From assembly GCF_014637405.1 (NCBI RefSeq), contig NZ_BMEY01000024.1:1-51828 (forward strand): a stretch of DNA of 51,828 bases, in the 5' to 3' direction. Positions 8,558 through 17,614 of this stretch are shown here, in pieces. The notes under the pieces are model-generated. The model saw nothing but the letters and a program-made list of their open reading frames with translations, was not told the origin of the DNA and made no database searches. Made by a program: the position numbers and the translations under genes. Position 1 is the stretch's first letter. Each line of letters begins with the position of its first letter. This DNA comes from Ornithinibacillus halotolerans. Lineage in GTDB: Bacteria > Bacillota > Bacilli > Bacillales > Amphibacillaceae.

Positions 8558-10033
8558 TCATATCGTTTTTTTCCCACTTCGATGATCCTTCATTAAGTTA
8601 AAAAACTCATTTGCTTTCTCAACAGGTGGCTTCGTTGCCAAGCTTACGCCAACGAATAAGATAGTTGAAATGAGTAGCCCCCAAACTCCAGAACCTAATC
8701 CACCTGGTTTAAACCCTGTAGCTTCAAGGATTAGTACAATTAGTGCAGAAACTGTTACACTCACGATTACGCCTAAAGCTGTACCACGTTTCCAGAAAAA
8801 CGTTCCAAATATAGCAGGAACAGCGACTATTAAACCTGAGGATGCAGCAACGGATAGTACCGCAATTAAGTTTAGCTCTAGTTCAGCAAAAGCATAAGCA
8901 AGAATGGCAATTACAGGAATAACAATTTTCCCAACTTTTAACTGCTGTTTATCACTAGCCTTTTTACTAATATTTCCATAAACATCTCGTGCAAACATAG
9001 AAGATAAAGTTAACATAATCGAGTCAATTGTAGAGACTGCTGCTGCTAAAATACCAACCATAACGATAACTCCTAACACCGGTGGCACGAGGTCTGAAGA
9101 AAGCAGGTTTGGTGAAGCTAAGTCTGCATTTTCTAAATTTGGAAATAGCTGAACAGCAGATAATCCCCACATCACTGATACAAACGTATAAATAAGTCCA
9201 AACACTAAAAATCCTAATAACATTTGACGCAGGCCTTTAAATGAATTTGGCATAAACAATCGTTGACTAACTTGTGGATTCGATATACTAAAGAAGAACC
9301 ACGGAATGGTCATACTTATAAACGTAAAAATACTAAAAAATCCATTCCCGGGAACTGTTAGTATCTCTGCATGATTCGTTTCTAAATTATTGAAAAATTG
9401 CCCAAAGCCACCAAGAGAATGAACAATAAATAGAACCACTGCTGTAGAAGTAATAATCATAAAAATTGCCTGTAATGAGTCTGTCCACACGACGGATCTA
9501 ATCCCTGCCGCATAGGAGAAGAACAATGCTAATGCAATTGCAATTAATACCCCTGTTGAATAAGGGATGGCATTATCTGTCATACCTTGAAGTAGATAAC
9601 CAATACCAGCTAATTGAACTGCACTGTACGGTATTAAAAATAAACAGCTCATTATTGTGATGACGATTGCTGCGGTTTTACTTTGATATCGGTCTCCGAG
9701 CATTTCAGATGGAGTTACATATCCATTTTTCTTACCGGCTAACCAAAATCGCGGTCCAAAAATCAAGATAAGTGAAACCCCAGTAAAGTAAACAATCTCA
9801 AATCCTAGTGCACCAATACCGCCTTTATATGTAAGTCCTGCTAGACCAACCATCATAAAGGCACTAAATGTTGTTGCGCTGTAACTTAATGCAGATAAGA
9901 CACCATTCATTTTTCTATTTCCAATAAAGTAGCCTGACATGCCAGGCAAGTTACCTTTTCTGGACAGGATGGCAATGAAAGATGCAACGAGTGTATATAT
10001 AATGATTCCCCAGATGATATAACTTGTGCTCAA
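8558..10033 (-). CDS. Sodium:solute symporter (SSS family, YhjB/PanF-like)
   Basis: A 491-residue integral membrane transporter of the SSS family with about 13 hydrophobic segments. Recognisable blocks include the SALSYSATTFSAFMMVG segment near the N-terminus and GYVTPSEMLGDRY. The start is taken as TTG at 10033: GGAG lies 8 bases upstream, and a longer frame starting at 10072 would overlap the preceding small gene. That gene (57 residues) ends just before the TTG, so the two are translationally coupled, as for yhjC-yhjB in B. subtilis. The unit is divergent from niaR and shares a palindromic operator with it, so a niacin-related or other vitamin-like substrate is possible. The substrate is not determined. 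Confidence 0.85.
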   Translation of the reverse strand: MSTSYIIWGIIIYTLVASFIAILSRKGNLPGMSGYFIGNRKMNGVLSALSYSATTFSAFMMVGLAGLTYKGGIGALGFEIVYFTGVSLILIFGPRFWLAGKKNGYVTPSEMLGDRYQSKTAAIVITIMSCLFLIPYSAVQLAGIGYLLQGMTDNAIPYSTGVLIAIALALFFSYAAGIRSVVWTDSLQAIFMIITSTAVVLFIVHSLGGFGQFFNNLETNHAEILTVPGNGFFSIFTFISMTIPWFFFSISNPQVSQRLFMPNSFKGLRQMLLGFLVFGLIYTFVSVMWGLSAVQLFPNLENADLASPNLLSSDLVPPVLGVIVMVGILAAAVSTIDSIMLTLSSMFARDVYGNISKKASDKQQLKVGKIVIPVIAILAYAFAELELNLIAVLSVAASSGLIVAVPAIFGTFFWKRGTALGVIVSVTVSALIVLILEATGFKPGGLGSGVWGLLISTILFVGVSLATKPPVEKANEFFNLMKDHRSGKKTI

Positions 10034-10034
10034 A

Positions 10035-10208
10035 TTATTCACTCCAGTCCTTAGTAAGTATAATATTTGCAATAATAATAATGATTCCTGTTATTCCCCA
10101 ATATAAAAAGCTACCATACCAAGCTTGAACATCTGATAATACTGTGTATGGGACGATATAAGCTAATAAAATAGTAAGGATTATTACAGTACCCCAAAAC
10201 TTTTTCAT
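10035..10208 (-). CDS. Small symporter accessory membrane protein (57 aa)
   Basis: ATG at 10208 (ribosome-binding site GGAG about 8 bases upstream) opens a 57-codon frame that starts MKKFWGTVII, contains two hydrophobic stretches (about residues 5-22 and 34-52) around a VLSDVQAWYG turn, and ends LTKDWSE. It ends 1 base before the TTG of the SSS symporter. Small proteins of this form (YhjC-like, DUF3311-like) commonly precede SSS transporters and are thought to be subunits or assembly partners. The gene is short and easily missed. Confidence 0.75.
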   Translation of the reverse strand: MKKFWGTVIILTILLAYIVPYTVLSDVQAWYGSFLYWGITGIIIIIANIILTKDWSE

Positions 10209-10254
10209 GACATTTATCTCCTTAATAGATTGATAGTATTCCGGTTTACTTTAC

Positions 10255-10270
10255 ATGTGTCTTTACACAT
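10255..10270. promoter_or_regulatory. Probable NiaR operator
   Basis: A perfect inverted repeat ATGTGT-CTTT-ACACAT lies in the symporter/niaR divergent region, 47 bp from the small-protein start and about 140 bp from niaR. It has the TGTGTC/ACACA character of niacin-responsive NiaR sites in Firmicutes. Assignment is inferred from position beside niaR. Confidence 0.5.
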
Positions 10271-10412
10271 ATATACTCACACAAAATAATAAAAAAATCA
10301 ACTATTAATTTTTTGGATAATAAATAAGTTAACAGCTTGATTATGTAAGTTGTGAACACATTAGTATATAATATATGTAGTTTGATAGAACTTAAACGGA
10401 GCGGAGGGAATC

Positions 10413-10958
10413 ATGTTGAAAGGGGAAACGAAAAAGATTCTAGGCGAAAAAAGAAGGAAGTTAATTCTAAAGTGGCTAAAAGAAGAAGTTGAACCAATTA
10501 CTGGAAAAGAACTTTCGGAACGGACAAACGTTAGTCGACAAGTAATTGTACAAGATATTTCCTTGCTAAAAGCCACAGGCGAGCCTATTATTGCTACTGC
10601 AAGAGGCTATGTCTATGTAAATAATAAAAATGAAAATCAGTACCATACGAGAGTAATTGTTGTAAAGCATACTAAAGAACAGACAAAAGATGAACTAAAC
10701 ATTTTAGTTGACCATGGTGTTAGGATCATTAATGTTATGGTTGAACATCCTATATATGGAGACATCACTGGATCATTAATGCTTAAAAATAGACGAGAAG
10801 TAGAGACATTTATGAATGAGCTTTCTAAAACTGGTGCTTCTTTACTTTCGAATTTGACAGAAGGCGTTCATTTACATACCATTGAAGCGGATGATGAAAG
10901 CGAGTTGGACGAGGCTTGTGAGGCGCTTAGAAAAGCAGGATACTTACTTGAAGATTAA
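10413..10958 (+). CDS. niaR: Niacin-responsive transcription repressor NiaR
   Basis: A 181-residue repressor of NAD synthesis and niacin uptake genes, close in length to B. subtilis NiaR (YrxA). An N-terminal winged helix (about residues 10-65; GKELSERTNVSRQVIVQDIS is the recognition region) is followed by a 3H domain with its three histidine motifs: YHTRVIVVKH, VEHPIYGDITG and GVHLHTI. The ATG at 10413 has GGAGGG upstream, and a TATAAT sequence lies at 10367-10372. In B. subtilis niaR neighbours nadBCA; here it is divergent from an SSS symporter, which hints at a different target. Confidence 0.92.
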   Translation: MLKGETKKILGEKRRKLILKWLKEEVEPITGKELSERTNVSRQVIVQDISLLKATGEPIIATARGYVYVNNKNENQYHTRVIVVKHTKEQTKDELNILVDHGVRIINVMVEHPIYGDITGSLMLKNRREVETFMNELSKTGASLLSNLTEGVHLHTIEADDESELDEACEALRKAGYLLED

Positions 10959-10960
10959 GA

Positions 10961-10999
10961 AAAGGACAATTCCCTTAAAAAAGGCGAATTGTCCTTTTA
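10961..10999. terminator. Terminator between niaR and the AGCS symporter gene
   Basis: AAAGGACAATTC / GAATTGTCCTTT forms a 12-bp perfect stem. T follows on the plus strand; it lies just past both convergent stop codons. Confidence 0.85.
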
Positions 11000-11010
11000 T
11001 AGTTGTTTAA

Positions 11011-12372
11011 TTAGGAGGCTCGTTTGGCAAGCCTTTCTTGCTCTTTTTCTTGTTTGGCTACTTCCAGGAATTTCTTCGTTTCATAAACTACTACTCCCGA
11101 TAGTCCGAGAAGCCCAATTAAGTTAGGGATAGCCATTAGTGCGTTCATTACGTCAGAAATACCCCATACAAGGCTTAGAGTTTGAACCGCACCGATAAAT
11201 ATGGCAAGAACAAATAATGCCCGGTAAATTGGTACAACTTTATCATTAAATAAGTAAGCGAAACATTTTTCACCATAATATGACCATCCAACAAGAGTTG
11301 AGAAGGCAAAGAATACAATTCCAAAGGTAACGATATGGGATCCCCAGTCACCAAGGAAATGAGCAAAGGAAGCTTGTGTTAAAGGTCCACCGTCTAGACC
11401 ACTGCTGCTAGCTAAATCTGCCATTACTATTGTAATTCCAGTGATGGAACAGACAATAATTGTATCGATGAATACTTGAGTCATGGAAACGAGAGCTTGA
11501 CGACCTGGATAGTCTGTCTTAGCCGCTGCGGCAGCAATCGGAGCAGAACCAAGTCCAGCCTCGTTAGAGAATACCCCACGAGCAACCCCATAACGAATAG
11601 CCGTACCAAGTAATCCACCAGCAACAGCACTTCCAGTAAATGCATCTGTTAAAATCAAGCTAATTGCTGCTGGTACAATATCCATATTCATCACAATAAT
11701 GATAAGTCCACCTAAAACATAAAATAAAGCCATTATCGGAACGAAGAAAGCAGTTACTTTCCCAATCCATTTAATACCACCGAGAATAACTAATCCAGCT
11801 AATACTGTTAAGGTTAATCCTGTTACCCATGTAGGGATACTAAAGGAGCTATGTAAAGCATCTGAAACGGAGTTGGACTGTACCATATTTCCAATACCGA
11901 ATGCCGCAACTGCTCCAAAAATGGCAAAAGTAATACCAAGCCATTTTGCATTTAATCCTTTTTCTAAGTAATACATCGGTCCACCAGACATCTCACCTTT
12001 GCTGTTTTCTACGCGATATTTTACTGCAAGAATAGCTTCAGCATACTTTGTTGCCATCCCAAATAATGCAGTAATCCACATCCAGAAAACAGCACCCGGT
12101 CCACCAAGTACAACAGCTGTTGCTACCCCAACAATATTCCCTGTACCAATGGTGGCGGCCATGGCTGTTGTTAAAGCCTGGTAATGACTGATGTCCCCTT
12201 TTGATTTACTGTCCTGTCTTTTTGGACTAAATGCGAGTCTTAATGCGTAAGGAAGTGAACGGAATTGCAGAAATCCAAGTCTTAGTGTTAAGTAAATTCC
12301 TGTACCAACAATTAAAATTAATGTTGGTGGTCCCCAGACAAAACTACTAATCTTATCAATAATCTCTTGCAT
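11011..12372 (-). CDS. Sodium:alanine/glycine/glutamine symporter (AGCS family)
   Basis: A 453-residue AGCS-family transporter with about ten membrane helices. Family signatures seen are TGNIVGVATAVVLGGPGAVF, the GGPMYYLEKGL block, and SNEAGLGSAPIAAAA. It imports a small neutral amino acid with Na+; alanine, glycine and glutamine are the usual choices, and sequence alone does not decide. The ATG at 12372 is chosen because AAAGGAGGGAG is 5-6 bases upstream; a longer frame begins 17 codons earlier without a site. Monocistronic. Confidence 0.88.
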   Translation of the reverse strand: MQEIIDKISSFVWGPPTLILIVGTGIYLTLRLGFLQFRSLPYALRLAFSPKRQDSKSKGDISHYQALTTAMAATIGTGNIVGVATAVVLGGPGAVFWMWITALFGMATKYAEAILAVKYRVENSKGEMSGGPMYYLEKGLNAKWLGITFAIFGAVAAFGIGNMVQSNSVSDALHSSFSIPTWVTGLTLTVLAGLVILGGIKWIGKVTAFFVPIMALFYVLGGLIIIVMNMDIVPAAISLILTDAFTGSAVAGGLLGTAIRYGVARGVFSNEAGLGSAPIAAAAAKTDYPGRQALVSMTQVFIDTIIVCSITGITIVMADLASSSGLDGGPLTQASFAHFLGDWGSHIVTFGIVFFAFSTLVGWSYYGEKCFAYLFNDKVVPIYRALFVLAIFIGAVQTLSLVWGISDVMNALMAIPNLIGLLGLSGVVVYETKKFLEVAKQEKEQERLAKRAS

Positions 12373-12523
12373 AAATCTCCCTCCTTTTTGTCCTATTATA
12401 AACATAATATTTAGAAGATTCAATAATAATTACAGTAATATTTTACCTATGAGTGAATATTTTGCTAATTACTTAATTCTATTAGTAAGATTGCTTATAA
12501 TAAGAGGTGAAAGGTGGCGTGAC

Positions 12524-12991
12524 ATGATAAAAGTGTTATTTGTTTGCTTAGGAAATATATGTAGATCTCCAATGGCTGAAGCAGTATTTCGTAATTTATT
12601 AGTTAAAGAAAATTTAGTAGATAAAATTATCGTGGACTCGGGAGGAACAGGAGACTGGCATATTGGTGATGTACCACATAAAGGAACTAGAGAACTATTA
12701 GATAAGTATCGTATCTCTTATGAAGGAATGACAGCAAGACAAGTAGTAAAACAAGACTGGGACAATTTTAATTATATTATTGCGATGGATGACCAAAATA
12801 TAAAAGACTTACAAAAAATTAATTATAACCAACATGTTGTCATGAAGAAACTAATGGATTTTGTAGATGATGCAAAGGAAAAAGAAGTTCCAGATCCATA
12901 TTACACGGGTGATTTTGATTATACTTATGAATTAGTATCAGAAGGTTGTATGAATTTACTTTCGTATATAAGGGAAAAACATAACATATAA
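12524..12991 (+). CDS. yfkJ: Low-molecular-weight protein tyrosine phosphatase YfkJ
   Basis: A 155-residue cytoplasmic LMW phosphatase. The P-loop CLGNICRS gives nucleophile Cys8 and Arg14, and the general acid is the aspartate of VPDPYYTG. The ATG at 12524 sits behind AAGGTGG; an in-frame ATG at 12449 is upstream and lacks a site. It begins the yfkJ-yfkI-yfkH unit, the same gene order as in B. subtilis, where YfkJ has been linked to stress resistance. Confidence 0.92.
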   Translation: MIKVLFVCLGNICRSPMAEAVFRNLLVKENLVDKIIVDSGGTGDWHIGDVPHKGTRELLDKYRISYEGMTARQVVKQDWDNFNYIIAMDDQNIKDLQKINYNQHVVMKKLMDFVDDAKEKEVPDPYYTGDFDYTYELVSEGCMNLLSYIREKHNI

Positions 12992-13011
12992 CAGAAAAGG
13001 AGAGGTTTTTC

Positions 13012-13305
13012 ATGGGTAAAAGAAGATTAATGTCTAGTATCGCAATTGGAGCAGCAATCGGTGGTATTGCAGCATTATTTGATTGGGAGACAAGAAACTA
13101 TACGAAACATAAGCTATCAGTAGCAAAAAATAAGTCCACTGAAATTATTAAAAATCCTGTGCTTTCCGTTCATAATGCGAGAGTAGCGATGGAAGAGTTT
13201 AGTGAAAGTCTTACTTATCAAACTGAAAATGCAGCAAATGCACTGCAACAAGTTGAAAATTCATTAGCAAGAATAACCTCAAAACCAAAACGAATAGAAG
13301 GCTAA
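13012..13305 (+). CDS. yfkI: YfkI-like small protein with N-terminal hydrophobic segment
   Basis: A 97-residue protein of unknown function. A short hydrophobic stretch (about residues 8-22, SIAIGAAIGGIAALF) is followed by a charged helical tail (KHKLSVAKNKSTEII...), resembling YtxH-type envelope proteins. GGAGAGG precedes the ATG. It sits 20 bp after yfkJ and 20 bp before yfkH, so the three form one operon. The name rests on synteny and overall form. Confidence 0.75.
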   Translation: MGKRRLMSSIAIGAAIGGIAALFDWETRNYTKHKLSVAKNKSTEIIKNPVLSVHNARVAMEEFSESLTYQTENAANALQQVENSLARITSKPKRIEG

Positions 13306-13325
13306 AGGTATTAGGAGGTTTAGGT

Positions 13326-14138
13326 TTGAATCTTATTGTCACTTTTTTGAAAAAGCTAGTTGGGCGAATTTTAGAAGAAGAAGTATTTGGCTTATCCGCT
13401 CAATTAGCTTATTTTTTTCTACTATCCCTATTTCCTTTACTTGTAGTGCTCATTACACTAGTAGGTTATTTACCAGTTGATTCACAAATATTAATTACCA
13501 TTCTTTCTTCTGTTGCTCCTGCAGATTCAATGAAAATGATTGAAGAGAACATTGAACAACTTGTTTCCCAACAGAATGGACAATTATTATCCATTGGTAT
13601 TATTGGTACATTGTGGGCTGCATCTAATGGGATTAACGCAATCATGCGCGTGTTAAATAATGCGTATGAAGTAGAAGAAGATCGTTTTTTTCTTGTATCT
13701 CGATTAATTGCAATTGTTCTAACGATAGCAATGGTCGGAGTAGTTGTGCTTGCTATTCTACTACCTGTATTAGGAAAGATGATTGGTGTTTATTTATTCT
13801 CCTTCTTTGGATTATCCGATGATTTCATTACCATTTGGGAGATGTTACGCTGGGTATTAACATCAATTGTATTTTTTATTGTATTTTTATTTCTTTATAA
13901 GTTGGCACCGAACGTTAGGGTCCGTTTTCGAGAAGCATTTTGGGGAGCGTTATTTGCAACATTTAGTTGGCAGTTAACATCGTTAGCCTTCTCCTACTAC
14001 GTATCTAACCTTGGTAATTATTCGGCAACCTATGGAAGTTTAGGTGCTGTCATTACATTAATGATTTGGTTTTATATTTCTGCTTTTATAGTTATTGTAG
14101 GTGGCATATTAAATGCAACATTAATAAAAATGAGGTAG
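13326..14138 (+). CDS. yfkH: YihY/BrkB (virulence factor BrkB) family membrane protein YfkH
   Basis: A 270-residue integral membrane protein with six predicted helices, formerly misnamed ribonuclease BN. Family motifs visible are GLSAQLAYFFLLSLFPLLV near the N-terminus, LWAASNGINAIMRVLN, and the C-terminal GAVITLMIWFYISAFIVIVG. TTG start at 13326 with AGGAGG upstream. Last gene of the yfkJIH operon; the stop codon lies within the ascending arm of the terminator. Its biochemical role is not established. Confidence 0.9.
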   Translation: MNLIVTFLKKLVGRILEEEVFGLSAQLAYFFLLSLFPLLVVLITLVGYLPVDSQILITILSSVAPADSMKMIEENIEQLVSQQNGQLLSIGIIGTLWAASNGINAIMRVLNNAYEVEEDRFFLVSRLIAIVLTIAMVGVVVLAILLPVLGKMIGVYLFSFFGLSDDFITIWEMLRWVLTSIVFFIVFLFLYKLAPNVRVRFREAFWGALFATFSWQLTSLAFSYYVSNLGNYSATYGSLGAVITLMIWFYISAFIVIVGGILNATLIKMR

Positions 14139-14163
14139 GGGAGGTTCCCTGCCTCATTTTTTT
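14127..14163 (+). terminator. Terminator of yfkJIH
   Basis: AAAATGAGGTAGGG pairs with CCCTGCCTCATTTT (one G-T pair), followed by T; it overlaps the yfkH stop codon. Confidence 0.85.
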
Positions 14164-14384
14164 GTAAAGAATGTAATTACTAAACGTTTAATCTATATCT
14201 TATGCATTGGTTTTTTGGAAAATGGGGATGCTAATAAAACACCATTTACATTGAAATGAAATATGAGTAGTTTGACCATGAAAAATTCAAATAAAATCAT
14301 ACTTGTGCTTCCCTGTATGATGATAAATATGTATAAAATCATTATTGCTCGAAAAAACTAATGCAAAAAGAGAGGAATGGACAT

Positions 14385-15182
14385 ATGAAGAATAAATTCA
14401 TCATCGCATTAATTACATTTCTACTTGTGCTTCAAGCTCCAATGATGATGTCTGCTGATGAAAAGAAGGCGGAAAAAGAGAATAAATTTGATGTCCCTAG
14501 TCATGTTGTAGACATATCAAAAGAAAATACATTTCCAAATTCTACAGAAGATGAGGAAGTTATTGAACCAAGTGAGTTAACGAAGGAATTATTAGAAAGT
14601 ACAGATGTTTCTATTAGTAATCCAAATCTAATTAAAATGTTAAATGAATCAACAATAGATCCCTCTCCTATTGGATTTGGATATCGTGGGATGGTCTTTT
14701 TAGGTCGTTGGCCATTACATTATCAATCTGATGATACGAATATTAATTGGGAGTATCAGAAGATAAATTTGAATGAACTAAATAATATCGGTGGTAATGA
14801 AGCCCAAAAGTTAAGTTATAATCAACAAGCACAAAAAGAAGTGAAAGGTGCATTGACAAATAAAATTACGAATCCAGATGATGTGAAACAAATGATAATA
14901 ATGCAAGCAAAACAGGAAACAAAACTGCCCCTCTCTTATTCAACAACTATCGGTGCAGCAACGAAAAAAGAGAATTCATATAATGTTCCACCTAAAAAAT
15001 ATGGTTACTTACATTCCTATGCTCCAGCTGTAAATGAAAAAGGGAAAGTAACATTTGGGGAAGTATATATTCAACTAAAAGGAACGAAGAAATCCCTAGT
15101 AATTAAAAATGTAACGAAACAGGGGATTGGCGCCTGGATTCCGATCCAAGATCATGTTTCTTTTTCTGTCGAAATTAAGTAA
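14385..15182 (+). CDS. yfkD: YfkD-family secreted protein
   Basis: A 265-residue exported protein of the YfkD family, function unknown. The N-terminus MKNKFIIALITFLLVLQAP with a following MMMSADEKK is a Sec signal peptide, probably cleaved near residue 24. The mature part holds the conserved GFGYRGMVFLGRWPL segment and a C-terminal GAWIPIQDHVSFSVE. The start is the ATG at 14385 behind GAGAGG, not the one 8 codons earlier. It follows yfkH as in B. subtilis but has its own terminator. The 220 bp in front contains no promoter I can assign with confidence. Confidence 0.85.
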   Translation: MKNKFIIALITFLLVLQAPMMMSADEKKAEKENKFDVPSHVVDISKENTFPNSTEDEEVIEPSELTKELLESTDVSISNPNLIKMLNESTIDPSPIGFGYRGMVFLGRWPLHYQSDDTNINWEYQKINLNELNNIGGNEAQKLSYNQQAQKEVKGALTNKITNPDDVKQMIIMQAKQETKLPLSYSTTIGAATKKENSYNVPPKKYGYLHSYAPAVNEKGKVTFGEVYIQLKGTKKSLVIKNVTKQGIGAWIPIQDHVSFSVEIK

Positions 15183-15183
15183 T

Positions 15184-15221
15184 AAAAAGCTCTCTTCCTT
15201 TTGCTAGGGAGAGAGCTTTTT
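15184..15221 (+). terminator. Terminator of yfkD
   Basis: AAAAGCTCTCT / AGAGAGCTTTT stem, with extra pairing toward the loop, then T. Confidence 0.85.
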
Positions 15222-15360
15222 GGGTAAATTGACTTCTATTTACCTCTTTTATGCATAAGTTTTATGGTAAATTTATTTTTTAAAAAATATCTATTGCAAA
15301 AATCGCTTTAACGCTTTATCATATTAAAGTAATAAAGTATTTTTTCAGGGGGAAGAGAAA

Positions 15361-16668
15361 ATGGAATGGGTTGTAGTTGTTTCAGTTTTATTAATGACAA
15401 TTTTAAGTTTGCTGCGGGTAAACGTTATCGTAGCAATTATTGTTTCCGCATTAACAGCGGGTCTTATGTCTGGATTGGATCTAGTAGAATCCGTCAAGAT
15501 GCTAGTTGATGGAATGGGGGGGCAAGCAAATACTGCTTTAAGCTACGTTCTCTTAGGTGCCTTTGCTGTTGCCATTAGCTATACAGGTATTACAACAATT
15601 TTGGTGAACTTTTTAATTCGTATTTTAACTGGTAAAAAAACAATGCTTCTACTGGCAATAGCTGGTGTGGCTTCGTTATCACAAAATGTTGTCCCAGTAC
15701 ATATTGCATTCATACCAATTTTAATACCACCACTATTAAAATTATTTGATCAAATGCGAATGGATCGTCGTGGTGTTGCAGTAGCATTAACATTCGGGTT
15801 AAAAGCACCGTATGTAATGATTCCAGCAGGATTTGGACTTATATTCCATGGAATTATTTATGATGGAATGGTACAAAATGGTGCTGAAATTGCTAAGAAT
15901 GATATTTGGATGGCTATGCTTATACCGGGACTTGGAATGGTAGTTGGTTTACTAATTGCGATTTTTATAACATATCGTAAAGATAAGGAGCCATTACAGG
16001 ACATAGAGGGTAAAGCAGATTTTATTAAGCAACCAGATACCAATGTAACTTTTAATATGAAACATACACTAACGATAATTGCTATACTTGGTGCTTTAAT
16101 TGCTCAAATTATTACTGGTGAGTTAGTAGTAGGGGCATTGACTGGTCTTATTCTTATGGTTATTTTCTTTGTTGTACCTTTTTCTAAAAGCGATAAAATC
16201 ATTGCTGATGGTGTTAGCATGATGAGTACAATAGCTTTTGTTATGTTAGTGGCATCTGGATTCGGTACAATCCTAAAAGATACTGGTGCTGTTGATGCAT
16301 TGGTAGCTTCTTCATCAGAATTTTTAGGTGATAATAAAGCGGTAATTGCATTTATTTTACTATTAGTTGGGCTAGTTATTACAATGGGAATCGGCTCATC
16401 CTTTGGTACAATTCCAATCATCGCGGCATTGTTTGTACCAATTTGTGTAGCAGCAGGCTTTTCGCCGTTAGCTACAGCAGCACTTATTGGAACAGCGGGT
16501 GCTTTAGGTGATGCAGGTTCACCAGCATCTGATAGTACGCTTGGACCGACATCTGGTTTAAATGCAGATGGTAAACACAATCATATTTGGGATACTTGTG
16601 TACCAACATTCATTCACTTTAATATACCGTTATTTATTTTTGGTTGGGCAGCATCTTTATTCTTATAA
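15361..16668 (+). CDS. YuiF-like transporter of the Na+/H+ antiporter (NhaC-related) superfamily
   Basis: A 435-residue integral membrane protein with about 11-12 helices. The opening MEWVVVVSVLLMTILSLLRV and the blocks ALSYVLLGAFAVAISYTG and AGALGDAGSPASDSTLGPT are typical of the YuiF group, annotated variously as Na+/H+ antiporter family or amino-acid transporter. AGGGGGA lies 9 bases before the ATG. Monocistronic. A poorly matched cre-like sequence near 15300 was not accepted. The substrate is unknown; an amino acid is possible. Confidence 0.8.
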   Translation: MEWVVVVSVLLMTILSLLRVNVIVAIIVSALTAGLMSGLDLVESVKMLVDGMGGQANTALSYVLLGAFAVAISYTGITTILVNFLIRILTGKKTMLLLAIAGVASLSQNVVPVHIAFIPILIPPLLKLFDQMRMDRRGVAVALTFGLKAPYVMIPAGFGLIFHGIIYDGMVQNGAEIAKNDIWMAMLIPGLGMVVGLLIAIFITYRKDKEPLQDIEGKADFIKQPDTNVTFNMKHTLTIIAILGALIAQIITGELVVGALTGLILMVIFFVVPFSKSDKIIADGVSMMSTIAFVMLVASGFGTILKDTGAVDALVASSSEFLGDNKAVIAFILLLVGLVITMGIGSSFGTIPIIAALFVPICVAAGFSPLATAALIGTAGALGDAGSPASDSTLGPTSGLNADGKHNHIWDTCVPTFIHFNIPLFIFGWAASLFL

Positions 16669-16740
16669 ATCTATCCATAACCATGATTGAATAAAAAACG
16701 TGAAATAAGCAAAAGGTAAGAAAAAAATAGGTGGGGTTAT

Positions 16741-17529
16741 ATGAAAAAAATCACGTTTATAGTGATAACAACCTCCATATTTTTTCTTGCCTTTTTTAAT
16801 TTATCGACTGAGGCTGGAGCATATGGATGGGGATATAAAAAGAATGTGAATCATGAAGCACCAGATGTCGGTAAGTATAGCGAGATATTAAAAGAAAATG
16901 GTGCTTATTATATTGATCATTCTGGTGAGAAGACAGTTTACTTAACTTTTGATAATGGATATGAACAAGGATTTACAAGTGAAATATTAGACGTATTAAA
17001 GAAAGAAAAAGTCCCTGCAACATTCTTTGTAACAGGACATTATGTTAACTCAGCGCCAGAACTAATAAATAGAATGGTTGATGAAGGACATATTATTGGT
17101 AATCACTCATACCATCATCCTGATTTTACGACAGTTAATCAAGCAGTAATGAAACGAGAACTGGAAACGTTAGAAAGAGCAGTTGCAAAAGTATCGAATC
17201 AAAAAGACATTAAATATGTGAGACCACCAAAAGGAACGTTTAATCAACAAACCTTAGAATGGGCTAATGAATTAGGCTATATTCACGTGTTTTGGTCTTT
17301 GGCAATTATTGATTGGAATACAAAAGCACAAAAGGGTTGGCAATATGCACATGAGCAAGTGATGAAGCAAATTCATCCTGGTGCGATTATTTTATTACAC
17401 GCTGTATCTGAGGATAACGCCAAAGCGTTAGAAAAAATTATTCAAGACTTGAAAAAAGAAGGGTATACGTTTAAAAGCCTTGATGACCTTGTATTAAAAG
17501 ACAAACTACAACTACCACTTGGTTTCTAA
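16741..17529 (+). CDS. pdaA: Polysaccharide deacetylase PdaA (muramic delta-lactam synthesis, spore cortex)
   Basis: A 262-residue exported carbohydrate esterase 4 enzyme that deacetylates muramic acid so that delta-lactam can form in spore cortex, needed for germination. A signal peptide covers about residues 1-26. The NodB motif is TFDNGYEQG (Asp71, Asn72) in place of the usual TFDDGP; this change is characteristic of PdaA. The metal ligands are His122 and His126 (NHSYHH), and further motifs are RPPKGTF and LLHAVS. In B. subtilis pdaA is under SigG; a TGAATA at 16688 could be a -35 element, but the matching -10 is poor. Confidence 0.9.
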   Translation: MKKITFIVITTSIFFLAFFNLSTEAGAYGWGYKKNVNHEAPDVGKYSEILKENGAYYIDHSGEKTVYLTFDNGYEQGFTSEILDVLKKEKVPATFFVTGHYVNSAPELINRMVDEGHIIGNHSYHHPDFTTVNQAVMKRELETLERAVAKVSNQKDIKYVRPPKGTFNQQTLEWANELGYIHVFWSLAIIDWNTKAQKGWQYAHEQVMKQIHPGAIILLHAVSEDNAKALEKIIQDLKKEGYTFKSLDDLVLKDKLQLPLGF

Positions 17530-17563
17530 CCTATGAGGGGGACTGTCCCCTTGTAGGTTTTTT
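17528..17563 (+). terminator. Terminator of pdaA built on a GGGGAC/GTCCCC palindrome
   Basis: AACCTA pairs with TAGGTT around an inner GGGGAC-T-GTCCCC palindrome (17538-17550) and runs into six T. The inner palindrome recurs at 21.58 and 24.21 kb. Confidence 0.75.
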
Positions 17564-17614
17564 AGGTTTTAAATTGAATTATATACGTCAATTTATCAAT
17601 ATGGGAGGGAAATT

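Noticed and set aside
15290-15330. cre box before the YuiF-like gene (AAATCGCTTTAACG)
   Set aside because: It lacks the left half of the cre palindrome and has several mismatches.
16104-16580. 158-codon frame opposite the YuiF-like transporter gene
   Set aside because: Antisense shadow of a conserved transporter; Pro/Thr/Ile-rich composition typical of reversed membrane-protein codons.
16688-16716. SigG promoter for pdaA
   Set aside because: TGAATA is a good -35 match, but the -10 at the right distance (CAAAAGG) matches CATACTA at only three positions.
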